A DNA stretch of 64,000 nt from Caldilineaceae bacterium SB0661_bin_34 (GCA_009841145.1 VXMJ01000041.1:42268-106267); one strand, 5' to 3'; positions 45,666 through 55,791 are shown, counted from the first letter of the stretch. The notes: generated by a model from the letters alone, not told the origin. A program made the numbers and translations.

Positions 45666-47018
45666 ATGCACAAACAACTGGTCGTTCCCCCATTGCTCCT
45701 GCTGTTGCTGGTGCTGTCTGCTTGTGGGGCCTCAGTGCCGACGACCGGCGACGCGGCTGCCGAAGCTGAAAAAGCCGTGATTTCGTTCTGGTACGACCCG
45801 TCGGCGGATGGTGAAGGTGCCACCTGCTACCAGACCACCGTCATTGATCCCTTCAATGAGATGAGCGACACGATCTTCGTGGACGCTGTGGCCCAGCCCG
45901 AAACCTGGAATGCCACCCGTATGGCCCTTGCGGCCGGTGAAGGCCCGGATATTGTCCGTACCCCCGGTCCGTCCTTCGTAGTCGAGCTGGCGCAGACCGG
46001 TCAACTGCTGCCTTTGGATGACTACGCCGTCTCCGAAGGGTGGGACGACCTGTTTGTCGACTGGGCGCTGAGCCTGGGAGAAGTTGAAGGCACCGTCTAC
46101 TCGCTGGCCGACGAACTTGAAACCCTAGTCCTGTACTACAACAAGACCCTATTCGAGCAGAAGGGTTGGACCCCGCCCTCCACGGTCGCCGAGCTGTACG
46201 AGCTGGCGGCGGTCATTGCGGCGGACGGCATCGTTCCTTTCGCACACACGAATGCCGAGTGGCGTCCGGCCAACGAATGGCATGTGGGCGAGTACTTCAA
46301 CCATGTGGCAGGTCCGGACCGCGTCTACGAAGCCCTGACCGGCCAGATTTCGTGGACGCACGAGGACTTCGTGACCTCCGTCAAGCTCCTGGACGAAGCA
46401 CAGCAGAACGGTTGGTTCTCCGGTGGCCTTGAGTTCTACTACACCTTGACCTTCGATCAGGTGCGCGGCATGCTTGGCCGTGGCGAAGCGGCCATGAACA
46501 TCGAGGCTGCCTGGGTTGCGGCCGATCTCGACACGCTGTATTTCACCGAGGAAAACGGCGGCATGGAGTGGGATTGGGTTCCAACCCCGTCCCAGACTGG
46601 CGATCCGATCTACACAATCGGCATAGGCGACACCTGGTCCATCAATCGCAACTCCGAGCATCCGGAAGCGGTGGCCGAGTTTCTGTCCTACAGCTTCTCG
46701 CCCGAGAGTCAGGCTGCACTGCTCCGCAACTGCGGCAAGGCTCCCGCCCCCGTTCGGCTGACCGACGACGCCATGGAAGGTGTGGATCCGCGCATTGCGG
46801 CCATCTTCATCGACTTGGCGGTGGCTTCCGACAGCGGTGGCTACGGCTACACCACATGGACCTTCTGGCCGCCCAGGAGCGACGCCTACATCTACGGGGA
46901 AATCGAAAGGGTTTGGTCCGGCGACATCACGGCCGAGGAGTATCTCCAGGGCCTGGATGATCTGTTCCAGGAGGAGTTCGCTGCCGGGGCCGTCCCACCG
47001 ATCCCCACACGCCAGTAG
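45666..47018 (+). CDS. Extracellular solute-binding lipoprotein (ABC sugar-type)
   Basis: About 450 aa. A lipoprotein signal peptide ends in the lipobox LVLSAC with Cys20, so the protein is membrane-anchored outside the cell. The body is a family 1 solute-binding fold: DIVRTPGPSFVVELAQTGQL, LVLYYNKTLFEQKGWTPPST, GRGEAAMNIEAAWV, and TIGIGDTWSINRNSEHPEAV. Relatives bind oligosaccharides or glycerol-phosphate compounds. No permease or ATPase gene follows; instead two ADP-ribosylglycohydrolases do. ATG 45666 is preferred to a GTG at 45651. Confidence 0.9.
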   Translation: MHKQLVVPPLLLLLLVLSACGASVPTTGDAAAEAEKAVISFWYDPSADGEGATCYQTTVIDPFNEMSDTIFVDAVAQPETWNATRMALAAGEGPDIVRTPGPSFVVELAQTGQLLPLDDYAVSEGWDDLFVDWALSLGEVEGTVYSLADELETLVLYYNKTLFEQKGWTPPSTVAELYELAAVIAADGIVPFAHTNAEWRPANEWHVGEYFNHVAGPDRVYEALTGQISWTHEDFVTSVKLLDEAQQNGWFSGGLEFYYTLTFDQVRGMLGRGEAAMNIEAAWVAADLDTLYFTEENGGMEWDWVPTPSQTGDPIYTIGIGDTWSINRNSEHPEAVAEFLSYSFSPESQAALLRNCGKAPAPVRLTDDAMEGVDPRIAAIFIDLAVASDSGGYGYTTWTFWPPRSDAYIYGEIERVWSGDITAEEYLQGLDDLFQEEFAAGAVPPIPTRQ

Positions 47019-47190
47019 TTGCTGTAACACATGGGCGCGGCCAACCGCCCTGCCCCGCCTCAGTTCTCCCTGTCATATATTGGCGGCGGAACACGCGCCT
47101 CAACGTTTTCGTGATACAACAAAGGACGCCAAGGAACTGACGGTTTATCCATGCTCCTGACCATCGACTTCTTTCAAGTTCGGAACTTCC

Positions 47191-48318
47191 ATGCCTGATC
47201 AAACCTCGCCCAACCTTGTTGAACGAATTACCGGCTCCCTATACGGAGGCGCGATTGGGGATGCCCTGGGCGCCCCGCCGGAAGGCAAGGATCCGGAGGA
47301 GATCAAGGAACGCTACGGCGAAATCCTGGATTTTGTGGAGCCTTGGGACGGTCCGTCGGACATCGGCAAGGGGGACGGTCGACATACCGACGACACGCAC
47401 ATGATCCGGCTGCTGTCCGAGATCTACATCGAGCAGGACAAGCGGCTGGACGTCTACGATTTCGCCCACATCATGCCGGGCCGCATCGCGGACGAACCCC
47501 GCTTCATTGCGGAGTATGGCCGGGAGGCCACGCTTCTGGAACGGCTGTTTTTCCCGGAGAAGTGGGTGTACATTCGCAATGCCCTGGCCAACGCCGAACC
47601 GCGCAGCGCGGGTGCCGGCAACATGGTGAACTGCGGCGCCGCCATGTATGCCGCGCCGGTTGGGATTGTCAACGCGGGCAATCCGGATCTGGCCTACCGG
47701 GATGCGATTGACATTTTTTCGGCCCACCAGACCAGTTTTGGGCTTGAGGCTGCGGGCCTGATGGCCGTGTCTGTGTCGGCGGCCTTCATCCCCGGTATCT
47801 CCATTGGCGAACTCTTTGACGTGGTTGAGGAACGGGCCCACGAAGGCACCCGCAACTGTCTGACGGCGGTGAGAGAGGCCGTGAAGGGCGTCTCCGATTG
47901 GCGTCAAGGCATTTCGGTTGTAAGGGCGGCCATCGCCCCTTACGACACGGCACCGGAGGTGTTTCGGGACCGGGGCAACCGCACCAATGACTGGACGCCC
48001 AGCCGTGAGCACAGTATTGAGGAAGTTCCTGCGGCCCTCGGTCTCCTGCTGGTAACCGGTGGCGATTTCGTCAGCGCGGTGCAGGCTTCCGCCAACTACG
48101 GGCGGGACTGCGACTCCACGGCCGGCATGGCCGGCAGCATCGCCGGGGCGATGGCGCCCGACACCGTCCCGGGGCATTGGCGCCGGACAGTCGCGGAAGC
48201 CAACCGCATGGATCTGGACTCGCTGGCCCGCGGTTTGTCCGACCTGACGCTCAAATTGGCACAGGCCGAGGCGCAACATGCGGCCGAGGTGAACAATCGT
48301 CTGACAGCGATGGCATAG
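47191..48318 (+). CDS. ADP-ribosylglycohydrolase family protein (single domain)
   Basis: 375 aa of the DraG/ARH fold, binuclear magnesium enzymes that cleave ADP-ribosyl or related N/O-glycosidic bonds. Motifs: GSLYGGAIGDALGAPPEG, metal-binding HTDDTHM, and NYGRDCDSTAGMAGSIAGA with its Asp-x-Asp-Ser/Thr cluster. All metal ligands appear present. Placement behind a sugar-type solute-binding protein points to a catabolic nucleoside- or ribosyl-like substrate rather than protein demodification, an inference. It is followed at 108 bases by a larger paralogue. Confidence 0.88.
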   Translation: MPDQTSPNLVERITGSLYGGAIGDALGAPPEGKDPEEIKERYGEILDFVEPWDGPSDIGKGDGRHTDDTHMIRLLSEIYIEQDKRLDVYDFAHIMPGRIADEPRFIAEYGREATLLERLFFPEKWVYIRNALANAEPRSAGAGNMVNCGAAMYAAPVGIVNAGNPDLAYRDAIDIFSAHQTSFGLEAAGLMAVSVSAAFIPGISIGELFDVVEERAHEGTRNCLTAVREAVKGVSDWRQGISVVRAAIAPYDTAPEVFRDRGNRTNDWTPSREHSIEEVPAALGLLLVTGGDFVSAVQASANYGRDCDSTAGMAGSIAGAMAPDTVPGHWRRTVAEANRMDLDSLARGLSDLTLKLAQAEAQHAAEVNNRLTAMA

Positions 48319-48426
48319 GGAAGCATCCGCGGTTCATCCGCCTTGTGGTTACGGTTGCGGATCGGTCCGCACGCGAACATTCCAGTCACAACTCCATTCC
48401 CGTTCCATTTGAAGGAGCAACGATCA

Positions 48427-50580
48427 ATGGCATTACAGGCTGACTACGCCGAGCGCGTCTACGCGGGCGTGCTGGGCAAGATTATCGGCGTCTATCTGGG
48501 ACGCCCGTTTGAAGGCTGGCCCATCGAGATGATCGATGAGCATTTGGGTGAGATCAACTACTACGTGCACGACATGCTGGACGTGCCGCTGGTGGTCACC
48601 GACGACGACATTTCGGGGACGTTCACCTTTGTGCGGGCGATGGAGGACTACCACTTCAAGCAGGACCTGTCCGCCCGCGACATCGGCCGCACCTGGCTCA
48701 ACTACCTGATTGAGGAGCGCACCGTCCTCTGGTGGGGCGGCCTGGGCAACTCGACCGAGCATACGGCCTACCTGCGCCTCAAGAGCGGCATCGACGGGCC
48801 GGACAGCGGCTCGATTGAGACCAACGGACAGGTGGTGGCCGAGCAGATCGGATCCCAGATCTTCATCGACGGTTGGGCTCTCATCTATCCCGGAGACCCG
48901 GAACGCGCGGCGCGGCTGGCTGCTGAGGCATCCATGGTTTCCCACGGCGGCGAGGCCGTCTATGGCGCCCAGGTGGTGGCAGCCATGGAAGCCCAGGCCT
49001 TTGTCGAGAACGACCTGAACAAACTGATTGACACGGCCGTTTCGTTCATTCCCGGTGACAGCGTGATCTATCGAATGATCGACGAACTGCGCGAGTGGCA
49101 CCAGAAGGAACCGGACTGGCGCAAGGGTCGGGAGCTGATTGCCGGCAAGTACGGGTACGACCAATATGGCGGCAATTGCCATATGGTGCCCAACCACGCC
49201 CTCATCATCCATGCGCTGCTGCATGGGGACGACGATTTCCAGAAGAGCCTGATGATTGTCAACACCTGCGGCTGGGACACCGACTGCAACTCCGGCAACG
49301 TTGGCTGCCTGCTGGGTATCAAGAACGGCCTGGCCGGCATTGAAGAAAGCGGCCCCGACTGGCGCGGACCGGTCGCGGACCGCATACTGCTGCCCACGGC
49401 CGACGGCGGCAATGCCGTAACGGACGCGGTGACGCAGACCACACGCTTGGTAAACATGGGTGCCCGGCTGGCGGGAGAGGAGCCGCCGGTCTACAAGAAC
49501 GGTGCCCGCTACCATTTCTCGTTCCCCGGTTCGGTGCAGGGGTTCCAGGAGGATCCCGCCCGCGACTCCGTTGGGGTATCGACGGTGCGCAACATCCGGG
49601 GCCACAGTGAGAGTGGAGATCGTTCACTGGCCATCCGCTTCCGCGGCATGGGCCTGGGCAAGAACAGCCGGGTTGACACGGATGTCTTTGTGCCGGACCG
49701 CGAAACACACGAGTACTTCGCAAACCGCGGCTATGCCTTGTATGCCTCCCCGGCCCTGTATGCAGGGCAAACCGTCAAGGCGCGCCTGGAAGCCTGTCCC
49801 CACAACGGCGGCAACCTGATGGCCTGCCTGTATGTGAAGGTGTTCGGCAAGGACGACAAATTGGAGATTGTGCGCTCCGATTGCGTTGAGCTGCAGCCGG
49901 GCGGTGTGCACGTCTTCGAGTGGACGATTCCGGACACGGGTGGCAGTCCGGTGGCCAAGGTGGGACTGGAACTCTGCTCCGACAAGGCCCTCAACGGCTA
50001 TGCCTTCCTGGACTACCTGACCTGGGACGGGGTGCCGGACACGACATTCCGGATCCCGGATGTCTTCACGCGCAAGAACCGGTTCCAGCAGAGCGGGATC
50101 ATGTGGAAGCATGCCTGGGTGAACGGCGTGGACCACTACGAAAGGTTTTACCCGGAGACATTCCGCATCATCCACAACGAAGGCATGGGCTTGTTGATGA
50201 CGGGCTGCCGGGAGTGGGACGGCTACCAGGTGCAGGCTGACGTGACCCCGCACATGGTGAAGAGCTGCGGTGTGGGCGTCAACGTCCACGGCATGAAGCG
50301 GTACGTGGGTTTCCTGCTGACCGCCGACGGCAAGGCGCGGCTGGTCCACGCGTTCGACGGCGACGAACAGGTGTTGGCCGAGACGGACTATCCAGTTGAA
50401 TTCGGGCAGACCTACGAAGTGGCTGTCAGCACCAAGGACGGACGCATTGCGTGTTCCGTGGATGGCGCGGAAGTACTGTCCGGGGACGTACCGGACCAGG
50501 GCCTGCGGTCCGGCGGTGTCGCGCTGCTGATTGAGGAGGGCCGGACGGCCACCCAACAGGTGCGCATCCAGCCTGTCTGA
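48427..50580 (+). CDS. ADP-ribosylglycohydrolase with C-terminal beta-sandwich domains
   Basis: About 717 aa. The N-terminal 360 residues are an ARH domain: GVLGKIIGVYLGRPFEGW, VTDDDISGTF, and NTCGWDTDCNSGNVG as the metal cluster. Two beta-rich regions follow, the last (about 560-717) with a concanavalin/LamG-like pattern (YQVQADVTPH, VGFLLTADGKARLV, GGVALLIEEG). Such fusions suggest a glycan- or glycoside-directed enzyme. No signal peptide is seen. AAGGAG precedes ATG 48427, favouring this start over an upstream one at 48343. Confidence 0.85.
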   Translation: MALQADYAERVYAGVLGKIIGVYLGRPFEGWPIEMIDEHLGEINYYVHDMLDVPLVVTDDDISGTFTFVRAMEDYHFKQDLSARDIGRTWLNYLIEERTVLWWGGLGNSTEHTAYLRLKSGIDGPDSGSIETNGQVVAEQIGSQIFIDGWALIYPGDPERAARLAAEASMVSHGGEAVYGAQVVAAMEAQAFVENDLNKLIDTAVSFIPGDSVIYRMIDELREWHQKEPDWRKGRELIAGKYGYDQYGGNCHMVPNHALIIHALLHGDDDFQKSLMIVNTCGWDTDCNSGNVGCLLGIKNGLAGIEESGPDWRGPVADRILLPTADGGNAVTDAVTQTTRLVNMGARLAGEEPPVYKNGARYHFSFPGSVQGFQEDPARDSVGVSTVRNIRGHSESGDRSLAIRFRGMGLGKNSRVDTDVFVPDRETHEYFANRGYALYASPALYAGQTVKARLEACPHNGGNLMACLYVKVFGKDDKLEIVRSDCVELQPGGVHVFEWTIPDTGGSPVAKVGLELCSDKALNGYAFLDYLTWDGVPDTTFRIPDVFTRKNRFQQSGIMWKHAWVNGVDHYERFYPETFRIIHNEGMGLLMTGCREWDGYQVQADVTPHMVKSCGVGVNVHGMKRYVGFLLTADGKARLVHAFDGDEQVLAETDYPVEFGQTYEVAVSTKDGRIACSVDGAEVLSGDVPDQGLRSGGVALLIEEGRTATQQVRIQPV

Positions 50581-50781
50581 CGTTGGACGGTGCAGGATCT
50601 GGAAAACCAGGTCCTTGTTTTTGACATAAGGCAGTGGGGTGCCGGTTTTGCCGGCGTCCCGCTGCCACTGGTGTGCCTGATGCCGGCTCCACTGTGGTGG
50701 ATGGGTCCGGTAACGCTTGCAGGGAGCAGGGTTTGGGTGCAGCTGGTCTTCCGGAAATCGCGACGTTTGCGGAAGAATGCT

Positions 50782-51846
50782 TCAGCGTGTGGTGACAAAC
50801 CGGTGCAGTGTAAGCATGATGTTCCGCAGTGCCCCCAGACGCATGGTTTCGAAGCCGTGGCTGTTGCTGCAAACCCAACCGAAGCACAAAGCCCGTTCAG
50901 CCAAACCGGCCGTGTAGGCGATGGAAGCATCACTGGCGGCACGTTCATATACGACAGTCTGAAGATCGACATCCACTTCGCGACCCGCCGCCAATAGTTC
51001 CAGGATTAGTCCGTGGTCATAGTGGCCATGGGAATCCTTACTCCAAATCGCGGGCCGATCATCCATTTGCAACGGAGTGCCGGGAGGGGTTGGAGCCAAA
51101 TCAAGGGCAATGATGGCTTCCGGCGCCTTCATCCGGGCAAGGTTTTTCATACCCCAACCTCCTACTTCCTCGTTATGCGTGAAAGCAAAGAGACTGGGAT
51201 GGAGCGGTTTCTCCCCCGTGGCCTGCATGTGAGCCAACAGCTCCAGAAGCAAGGCACATGCCATCCGATCATCGAACGACCAGGCAGCCACCATGGGATT
51301 GTCGGGACTGCCGAAAAGGTAAGGCCCCCGCCGGGAAGCATGGAGGACCGCCAGTGAACCGGGCCGTACCCCGGCTTCCGCCAATTCCGTCTCGGTCATG
51401 CCTGTGGTTATCCATACGCCTTCCCAGCCTACGGGTTTGCGTTCGGACAGGGGGATGTGCATGGAACCCATGCTGAATATGCCGACCACGGACTCCTTGT
51501 CCCCCAGGATCTCCACGGGACCTTCCCCCAGCTTCCAGGGATAGAGACTGCCGGACCGGGCGACTTCCAAGTCCCCGGATGGACGGATCCGGGTCACGAC
51601 GATGGCGATTTCATCCATGTGGGCGGCATAGCACCAGAGGGGCAGTTCCGGATCGCGGCCCGGAATTTCCACCATTACATTGCCACCGGCATCCCTTTCG
51701 GGTTGCAGTCCCATCGCCTGGAGTTGTTCGCAGATTGTGGCGGCGATTTGGTGTTCCCGGCTGGAAGGCGCCGGAATGCAGACCAGTGAGCGAAAACGCT
51801 CCAGCACTTCGTGAGAGAGAGTTGGTCTCTGCAGGCTGTGCGACAT
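50782..51846 (-). CDS. M42 family metallo-aminopeptidase
   Basis: 354 aa of the M42 (glutamyl aminopeptidase/cellulase M-like) family, cobalt or zinc enzymes trimming peptides. Metal-site motifs are AAHMDEIA, WSFDDRMAC, FTHNEEVGGWG, IALDLAPT and SNSHGFETM, all in the expected order. The gene follows the sulfatase by about 75 bases on the same strand and is convergent with the ADP-ribosylglycohydrolase genes. Confidence 0.93.
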   Translation of the reverse strand: MSHSLQRPTLSHEVLERFRSLVCIPAPSSREHQIAATICEQLQAMGLQPERDAGGNVMVEIPGRDPELPLWCYAAHMDEIAIVVTRIRPSGDLEVARSGSLYPWKLGEGPVEILGDKESVVGIFSMGSMHIPLSERKPVGWEGVWITTGMTETELAEAGVRPGSLAVLHASRRGPYLFGSPDNPMVAAWSFDDRMACALLLELLAHMQATGEKPLHPSLFAFTHNEEVGGWGMKNLARMKAPEAIIALDLAPTPPGTPLQMDDRPAIWSKDSHGHYDHGLILELLAAGREVDVDLQTVVYERAASDASIAYTAGLAERALCFGWVCSNSHGFETMRLGALRNIMLTLHRFVTTR

Positions 51847-51920
51847 AAATTCAAACTCCTGGCAAATTCAGACAACTGATTGTTTCGACGGGACCAGGGT
51901 GCCGGTCGTTCCTCAATGCC

Positions 51921-53294
51921 TCAGCGGTGCCAGCTTCCTTCCAGGGAGCGGTTTTGAAGTTGGCGTTGCAGGTGGTTGACCAGATTGGGTTCCTGATCCG
52001 CAATATTGCGACACTCTCCGGGATCCTCGACGAGGTCATAGAGTTCCGTTTGGCTGTTCCAGTTGAGGATCAGCTTGTGCGTGTCCGTGCGGAGCGAGGT
52101 GAAGCCGCGCAACTGTGACATGGCGTTGTCACGGTGCGGTGTGCCGGGATCCCTGACTGTTGGCATCAGTGACTTGGCATCCAACGAGTTGGCCTCCGAT
52201 CCCAGGTAGGGAACCCCTGCAAGTTCGCAGATGGTTGGGTTGATGTCCGACAGTTCCGCTAATGTGTCGCGGGTTTCTCTGGCCGGAATGCCGGGACCGG
52301 ATAGGATCAGGGGAACGCGCAACGACGCTTCGTAGGCGACGCTCTTGGTGTACAGACCGTGGTCGCCCAGCATTTCACCATGGTCCGAGGCAAAGATCAC
52401 TATCGTGTTGTCCAGCATGCCCCGCTGTGCAAGGGTGTTCAGCATCTCGCCAACCCAGTGATCGATCAGGGAGATGTTGGCGGCGTACTGGCGGCGCGTC
52501 TGGAGGATTTCCTTAGGGCTCATGTCCAGCCTGCGGCGTTGGACCCAAGCAGGTTTGTCGGTCCCGTCGCTCTCAATGGGTTCCGGCATGTCCGAAGTGC
52601 GGTACCGCTTCGCCCATGAGGTGGGAGGGTCGAAGGGATCGTGCGGTCCGACGAAGGAGACAAACATGTGCCAGGGTGCATCCTGGGGTGTGTCCTGGAG
52701 CCATTGGTTGGCTCGTTCCCCCACGTAGGTGTCCGAGTGAAGCTCTTCGGGTAGTACGGAGTCGTGGGAGGCGTCCTTAATCCAGCCGTGGTCATTGCGG
52801 CTCTGGTAGTCGTTGACGAATGCGTCGAACTGCCCCTTCTCCCGGAGCATGAAGCCGTACGGTCCTTGCGGTGTGTCGGAACGGCCCGCGTGCATCTTGC
52901 CTTCGATTTCGCAGGGGTCCGTGAAGCCCCATTGGTAGTTGCAGGCCCGGGTGCCATGCCGCCCGTTGTATCCGGCTGGTTTGGCCAAGTCCAGCTTGCC
53001 GGCCGAAGCCACCCTGTAGCCGTGGTCCCTGAGACGTTGATAGTAGGTGGGGATGCGGAGCGGCAGATAGCTGCTGTTGTCCACTGCACCCATGCGCCAG
53101 GGATGGAGGCCGGACGCGAGTGAGATGCGCGACGGGGCGCAGACCGGGGCATTCACGCAGCAGTGGGTGAACCGCGTGCCCTGCTGGGCGAGGTGATCGA
53201 TATGCGGAGTGGAAACCAAAGGGGTGTCCAGGCCCAGAAAGTCATGACGGTGTTGATCGTCCATTACAAACAGGATGTTGGGGGAAGCTGGCAT
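51921..53294 (-). CDS. Type I sulfatase (formylglycine-dependent)
   Basis: About 457 aa of the alkaline-phosphatase fold. NILFVMDDQHR opens the metal site and VCAPSRISLASG holds the CxPSR signature, where Cys52 is converted to formylglycine by a maturase not seen here. IVIFASDHGEMLGDHGLYTK supplies the other metal ligands. There is no signal peptide, so it may act in the cytoplasm. Start 53294 is preferred to an upstream ATG at 53408. The likely substrate is a sulfated sugar. Confidence 0.92.
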   Translation of the reverse strand: MPASPNILFVMDDQHRHDFLGLDTPLVSTPHIDHLAQQGTRFTHCCVNAPVCAPSRISLASGLHPWRMGAVDNSSYLPLRIPTYYQRLRDHGYRVASAGKLDLAKPAGYNGRHGTRACNYQWGFTDPCEIEGKMHAGRSDTPQGPYGFMLREKGQFDAFVNDYQSRNDHGWIKDASHDSVLPEELHSDTYVGERANQWLQDTPQDAPWHMFVSFVGPHDPFDPPTSWAKRYRTSDMPEPIESDGTDKPAWVQRRRLDMSPKEILQTRRQYAANISLIDHWVGEMLNTLAQRGMLDNTIVIFASDHGEMLGDHGLYTKSVAYEASLRVPLILSGPGIPARETRDTLAELSDINPTICELAGVPYLGSEANSLDAKSLMPTVRDPGTPHRDNAMSQLRGFTSLRTDTHKLILNWNSQTELYDLVEDPGECRNIADQEPNLVNHLQRQLQNRSLEGSWHR

Positions 53295-53762
53295 GTGTGT
53301 TAGGTTCCGATGAACGAGACGGTCAGAAGGAGGATCGGTCCACCCGGGATTCTGGCAGGTGTGCCAATAAATCTGGCAAGTGGGATTGAACGAAATCCTC
53401 CGATCCAAGGTTGCTGCCGGGTGTCAAGCCGATGGCAGGGCGGGACAGCAGGCGCCGGTGGATGGGAGCCTCAGATGGTTGGTACTCGCAGTTGGAGGAC
53501 ATGGGCTCGTACAACCCTGAAGCGCGATGTTGCTACGATGTCAGACGTTCACACCCGGAACCGGGTCTGTCCTGTGAACAGAGGGAGAGGTTCTGTTTAT
53601 TCATGTTGCGGAAACCGGCATGGGTTTCTCCGATGCGATTCCGACTGGAACGCACAGGCATCCTCATAGTGAAGCGTCATCGGCACCCTTGGATGTTCGT
53701 ACAGTTCGTACAACTGCAGCTTGGAGCAGAAGTCTAGTGCGAAAATTCGGTATTTGGACGGC
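53295..53762. other. Intergenic region including the presumed left end of the IS607-type element
   Basis: No gene is supported. IS607 elements lack inverted repeats, so the left boundary cannot be set by eye. Confidence 0.35.
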
Positions 53763-54374
53763 ATGAAGATTTACCGTGCCGCTGCGTTTGCGGCCAGGAT
53801 CGGGGTCCATAAGAACACGGTCAAGGCGTGGAGTTTGAACGGCAAGTTGCCGGCTCGGCGCACACCTTCCGGCCACCGCTACTATACGGATGCCGACGTG
53901 GATCGGTACTTCGGTGTGGAGCGGTCGCAGGATCCGGTCCGCACCGCGGTCTACTGCCGCGTGTCCAGCCGGTCTCAGGGGGACGATCCAAGATCCCAGC
54001 CGCAAGCAATGGAAGCATTCTGCCTGGGAGCGGGGGTCACAGTGGACGAGTGGCTGACCGAGATTGGAGGCGGCATGAACTTCAAGCGGCCGGTGTTCCG
54101 TGCGTTGATGGAACGGATCGGGAAACGCGAACTGGGTCTCCTGCTGCTGGCCCACAAGGATCGGCTCTGCCGGTTCGGGTTCGACTGGTTCGCGTACTTT
54201 GCAGAGACCCACGGCTGCGAGATCCGCGTGGTCAACCAGCCGTCCCTGTCACCACAGGCGGAGTTGGTGGAGGATTTGATGGCTGTGGTCCACACCTTCT
54301 CCTGCCGTCTGTACGGGTTGCGCCGCTACCGAAAGCAGATACGCGAAGCTGCATCCGATGGCCAAGTCGGTTAA
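53763..54374 (+). CDS. tnpA: IS607-family TnpA serine recombinase
   Basis: About 203 aa. An N-terminal MerR-type helix-turn-helix (YRAAAFAARIGVHKNTVKAW) includes the TPSGHRYYT wing. The serine-recombinase domain has AVYCRVSSRSQ with nucleophile Ser68, and LAHKDRLCRFGFDW with the conserved Arg pair. IS607 transposases insert with little target specificity through a circular intermediate. ATG 53763 is used; a TTG at 53721 would add 14 residues. The gene overlaps tnpB by 17 bases. Confidence 0.93.
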   Translation: MKIYRAAAFAARIGVHKNTVKAWSLNGKLPARRTPSGHRYYTDADVDRYFGVERSQDPVRTAVYCRVSSRSQGDDPRSQPQAMEAFCLGAGVTVDEWLTEIGGGMNFKRPVFRALMERIGKRELGLLLLAHKDRLCRFGFDWFAYFAETHGCEIRVVNQPSLSPQAELVEDLMAVVHTFSCRLYGLRRYRKQIREAASDGQVG

Positions 54375-55791
54375 GGTCACGCGCATCCTGCACAGCTGGG
54401 GGCTGAACAGGTCCAAGTACGACCGACTGTCCGAGATAGCCGTCCTGTGCGGGCGTGTCCGCTCGGACGCATGGCGCCGCTGCAGCGGGGTGTCCGCGGT
54501 TCTGCAATCCCCCTACGACGTGCGCGACGCCTGGATGGCGGATGGCTACGACTGGCATGGGTTGCCGGCGCGGTTGGGCAAGGCCATGCTGTCCGATGCA
54601 CTGGGCGACATTGCAGCGGCGCGGGAGGCGACCAAGGTGAAGGTCAAGCGCGCCATCCGGCACCGCACCCGGAACGACGATGCCGAACGCGAGCGGCTCT
54701 ACTCCCTGCTCAAGCAAAACCGCTGGACCGAGGATCCGTTCCTGCATCGGCAGATGCGGAACCGTTGGAAGGGTGGGCGTTCCCATGTGACGAACCAGAT
54801 CGTGGCCGACAGCGGTTCCTACACCACGAAGGTTTGGAATAATAGGGCCTGGGTGTACTTGCAAGGCATGGAACGCGGACAACGCATTGCCATTCCGCTC
54901 AAGGGCACACACCTGCCCTCCGGCACCCTCCGCATCCTCCTGCGGGACAACGGCCAGGTGGAAGTCCACCATGCGGTGGACGAGGAACAGGTCTGCAGCA
55001 CGCGTCCCTGCGGGGATGCCGCGGTGGGCGTGGACAAGGGCTACACCGAAGCCTATACGGACAGCGACGGAGACCGGCACGGCGAGGGTCTGGGCGACCT
55101 GTTGTCCGCCGAGAGCGACCACCGCAAGGTCAAGGGAACGCGGCGCAATCACCTCCGGGACACCGAGCAGAAGCACCGGGCCAAGGGCAACCATCGCAAG
55201 GCCGACACCATCCGGAAGAACAACCTCGGCAACCAGAAGTGGAACCGGCGGCGGACCCGGCACCACAAGCAGGTGCGCGACCACCTCTGCCAGGCCGCCC
55301 ACACCGTCGTGGACAAGGCCGGCACGATCGCCTGCGAGGACCTGTCCGCACACATGAAGTCCGCCCCGTACCGCCACAGGGACACCAACCGCCGTCTGAG
55401 CGGCTGGGTCAAGGGCGTGATGGCGGACACCTTCACTTCGATATCTCGGCGCAGAGGTTCTGCGCCGGCATTGGTCAATCCGGCCTACACATCGCAAATC
55501 GACTCCCGCACCGGCCTGTTGCAGGGCCGTCGTCGCTGGGACCGGTTTCACTGCATCGACGGGGTTGTGCTGGACGCGGACACCAATGCCGCCTGCAACA
55601 TTCTGGCGAGGCTGTACGACGAGGAGATAACGCTGTACACGCCCTTCAGGGAAGTCAAGGCCCTGCTCGTCGAACGAACCAGGACAGCGGTGGGGACTGC
55701 TCCACCCGGACTCGAGTTGCGGGGGCGTGCAACGGAGCCTCCATCAACCGAGAGCGAATTACCGGCATCGGTACCGAAGTGTGCCGATTAA
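54358..55791 (+). CDS. tnpB: TnpB, RNA-guided endonuclease homologue with degraded zinc finger
   Basis: 477 aa. The split RuvC site is intact: Asp226 in AVGVDKG, Glu327 in IACEDLS, and the DADTNAACNI block (from residue 406). Related TnpB proteins cut DNA next to a target-adjacent motif using a guide from the element's right end. The zinc-finger segment before RuvC-III normally has two CxxC pairs; here the segment reads TSQIDSRTGLL...RFHCIDG with a single Cys, so zinc binding is lost. The C-terminal 50 residues beyond RuvC are unusual in length. Confidence 0.92.
   Translation: MAKSVKVTRILHSWGLNRSKYDRLSEIAVLCGRVRSDAWRRCSGVSAVLQSPYDVRDAWMADGYDWHGLPARLGKAMLSDALGDIAAAREATKVKVKRAIRHRTRNDDAERERLYSLLKQNRWTEDPFLHRQMRNRWKGGRSHVTNQIVADSGSYTTKVWNNRAWVYLQGMERGQRIAIPLKGTHLPSGTLRILLRDNGQVEVHHAVDEEQVCSTRPCGDAAVGVDKGYTEAYTDSDGDRHGEGLGDLLSAESDHRKVKGTRRNHLRDTEQKHRAKGNHRKADTIRKNNLGNQKWNRRRTRHHKQVRDHLCQAAHTVVDKAGTIACEDLSAHMKSAPYRHRDTNRRLSGWVKGVMADTFTSISRRRGSAPALVNPAYTSQIDSRTGLLQGRRRWDRFHCIDGVVLDADTNAACNILARLYDEEITLYTPFREVKALLVERTRTAVGTAPPGLELRGRATEPPSTESELPASVPKCAD

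Noticed and set aside
48433..49605. 390-codon minus-strand ORF inside the large ADP-ribosylglycohydrolase gene
   Set aside because: Antisense shadow of a gene with clear metal-site motifs.
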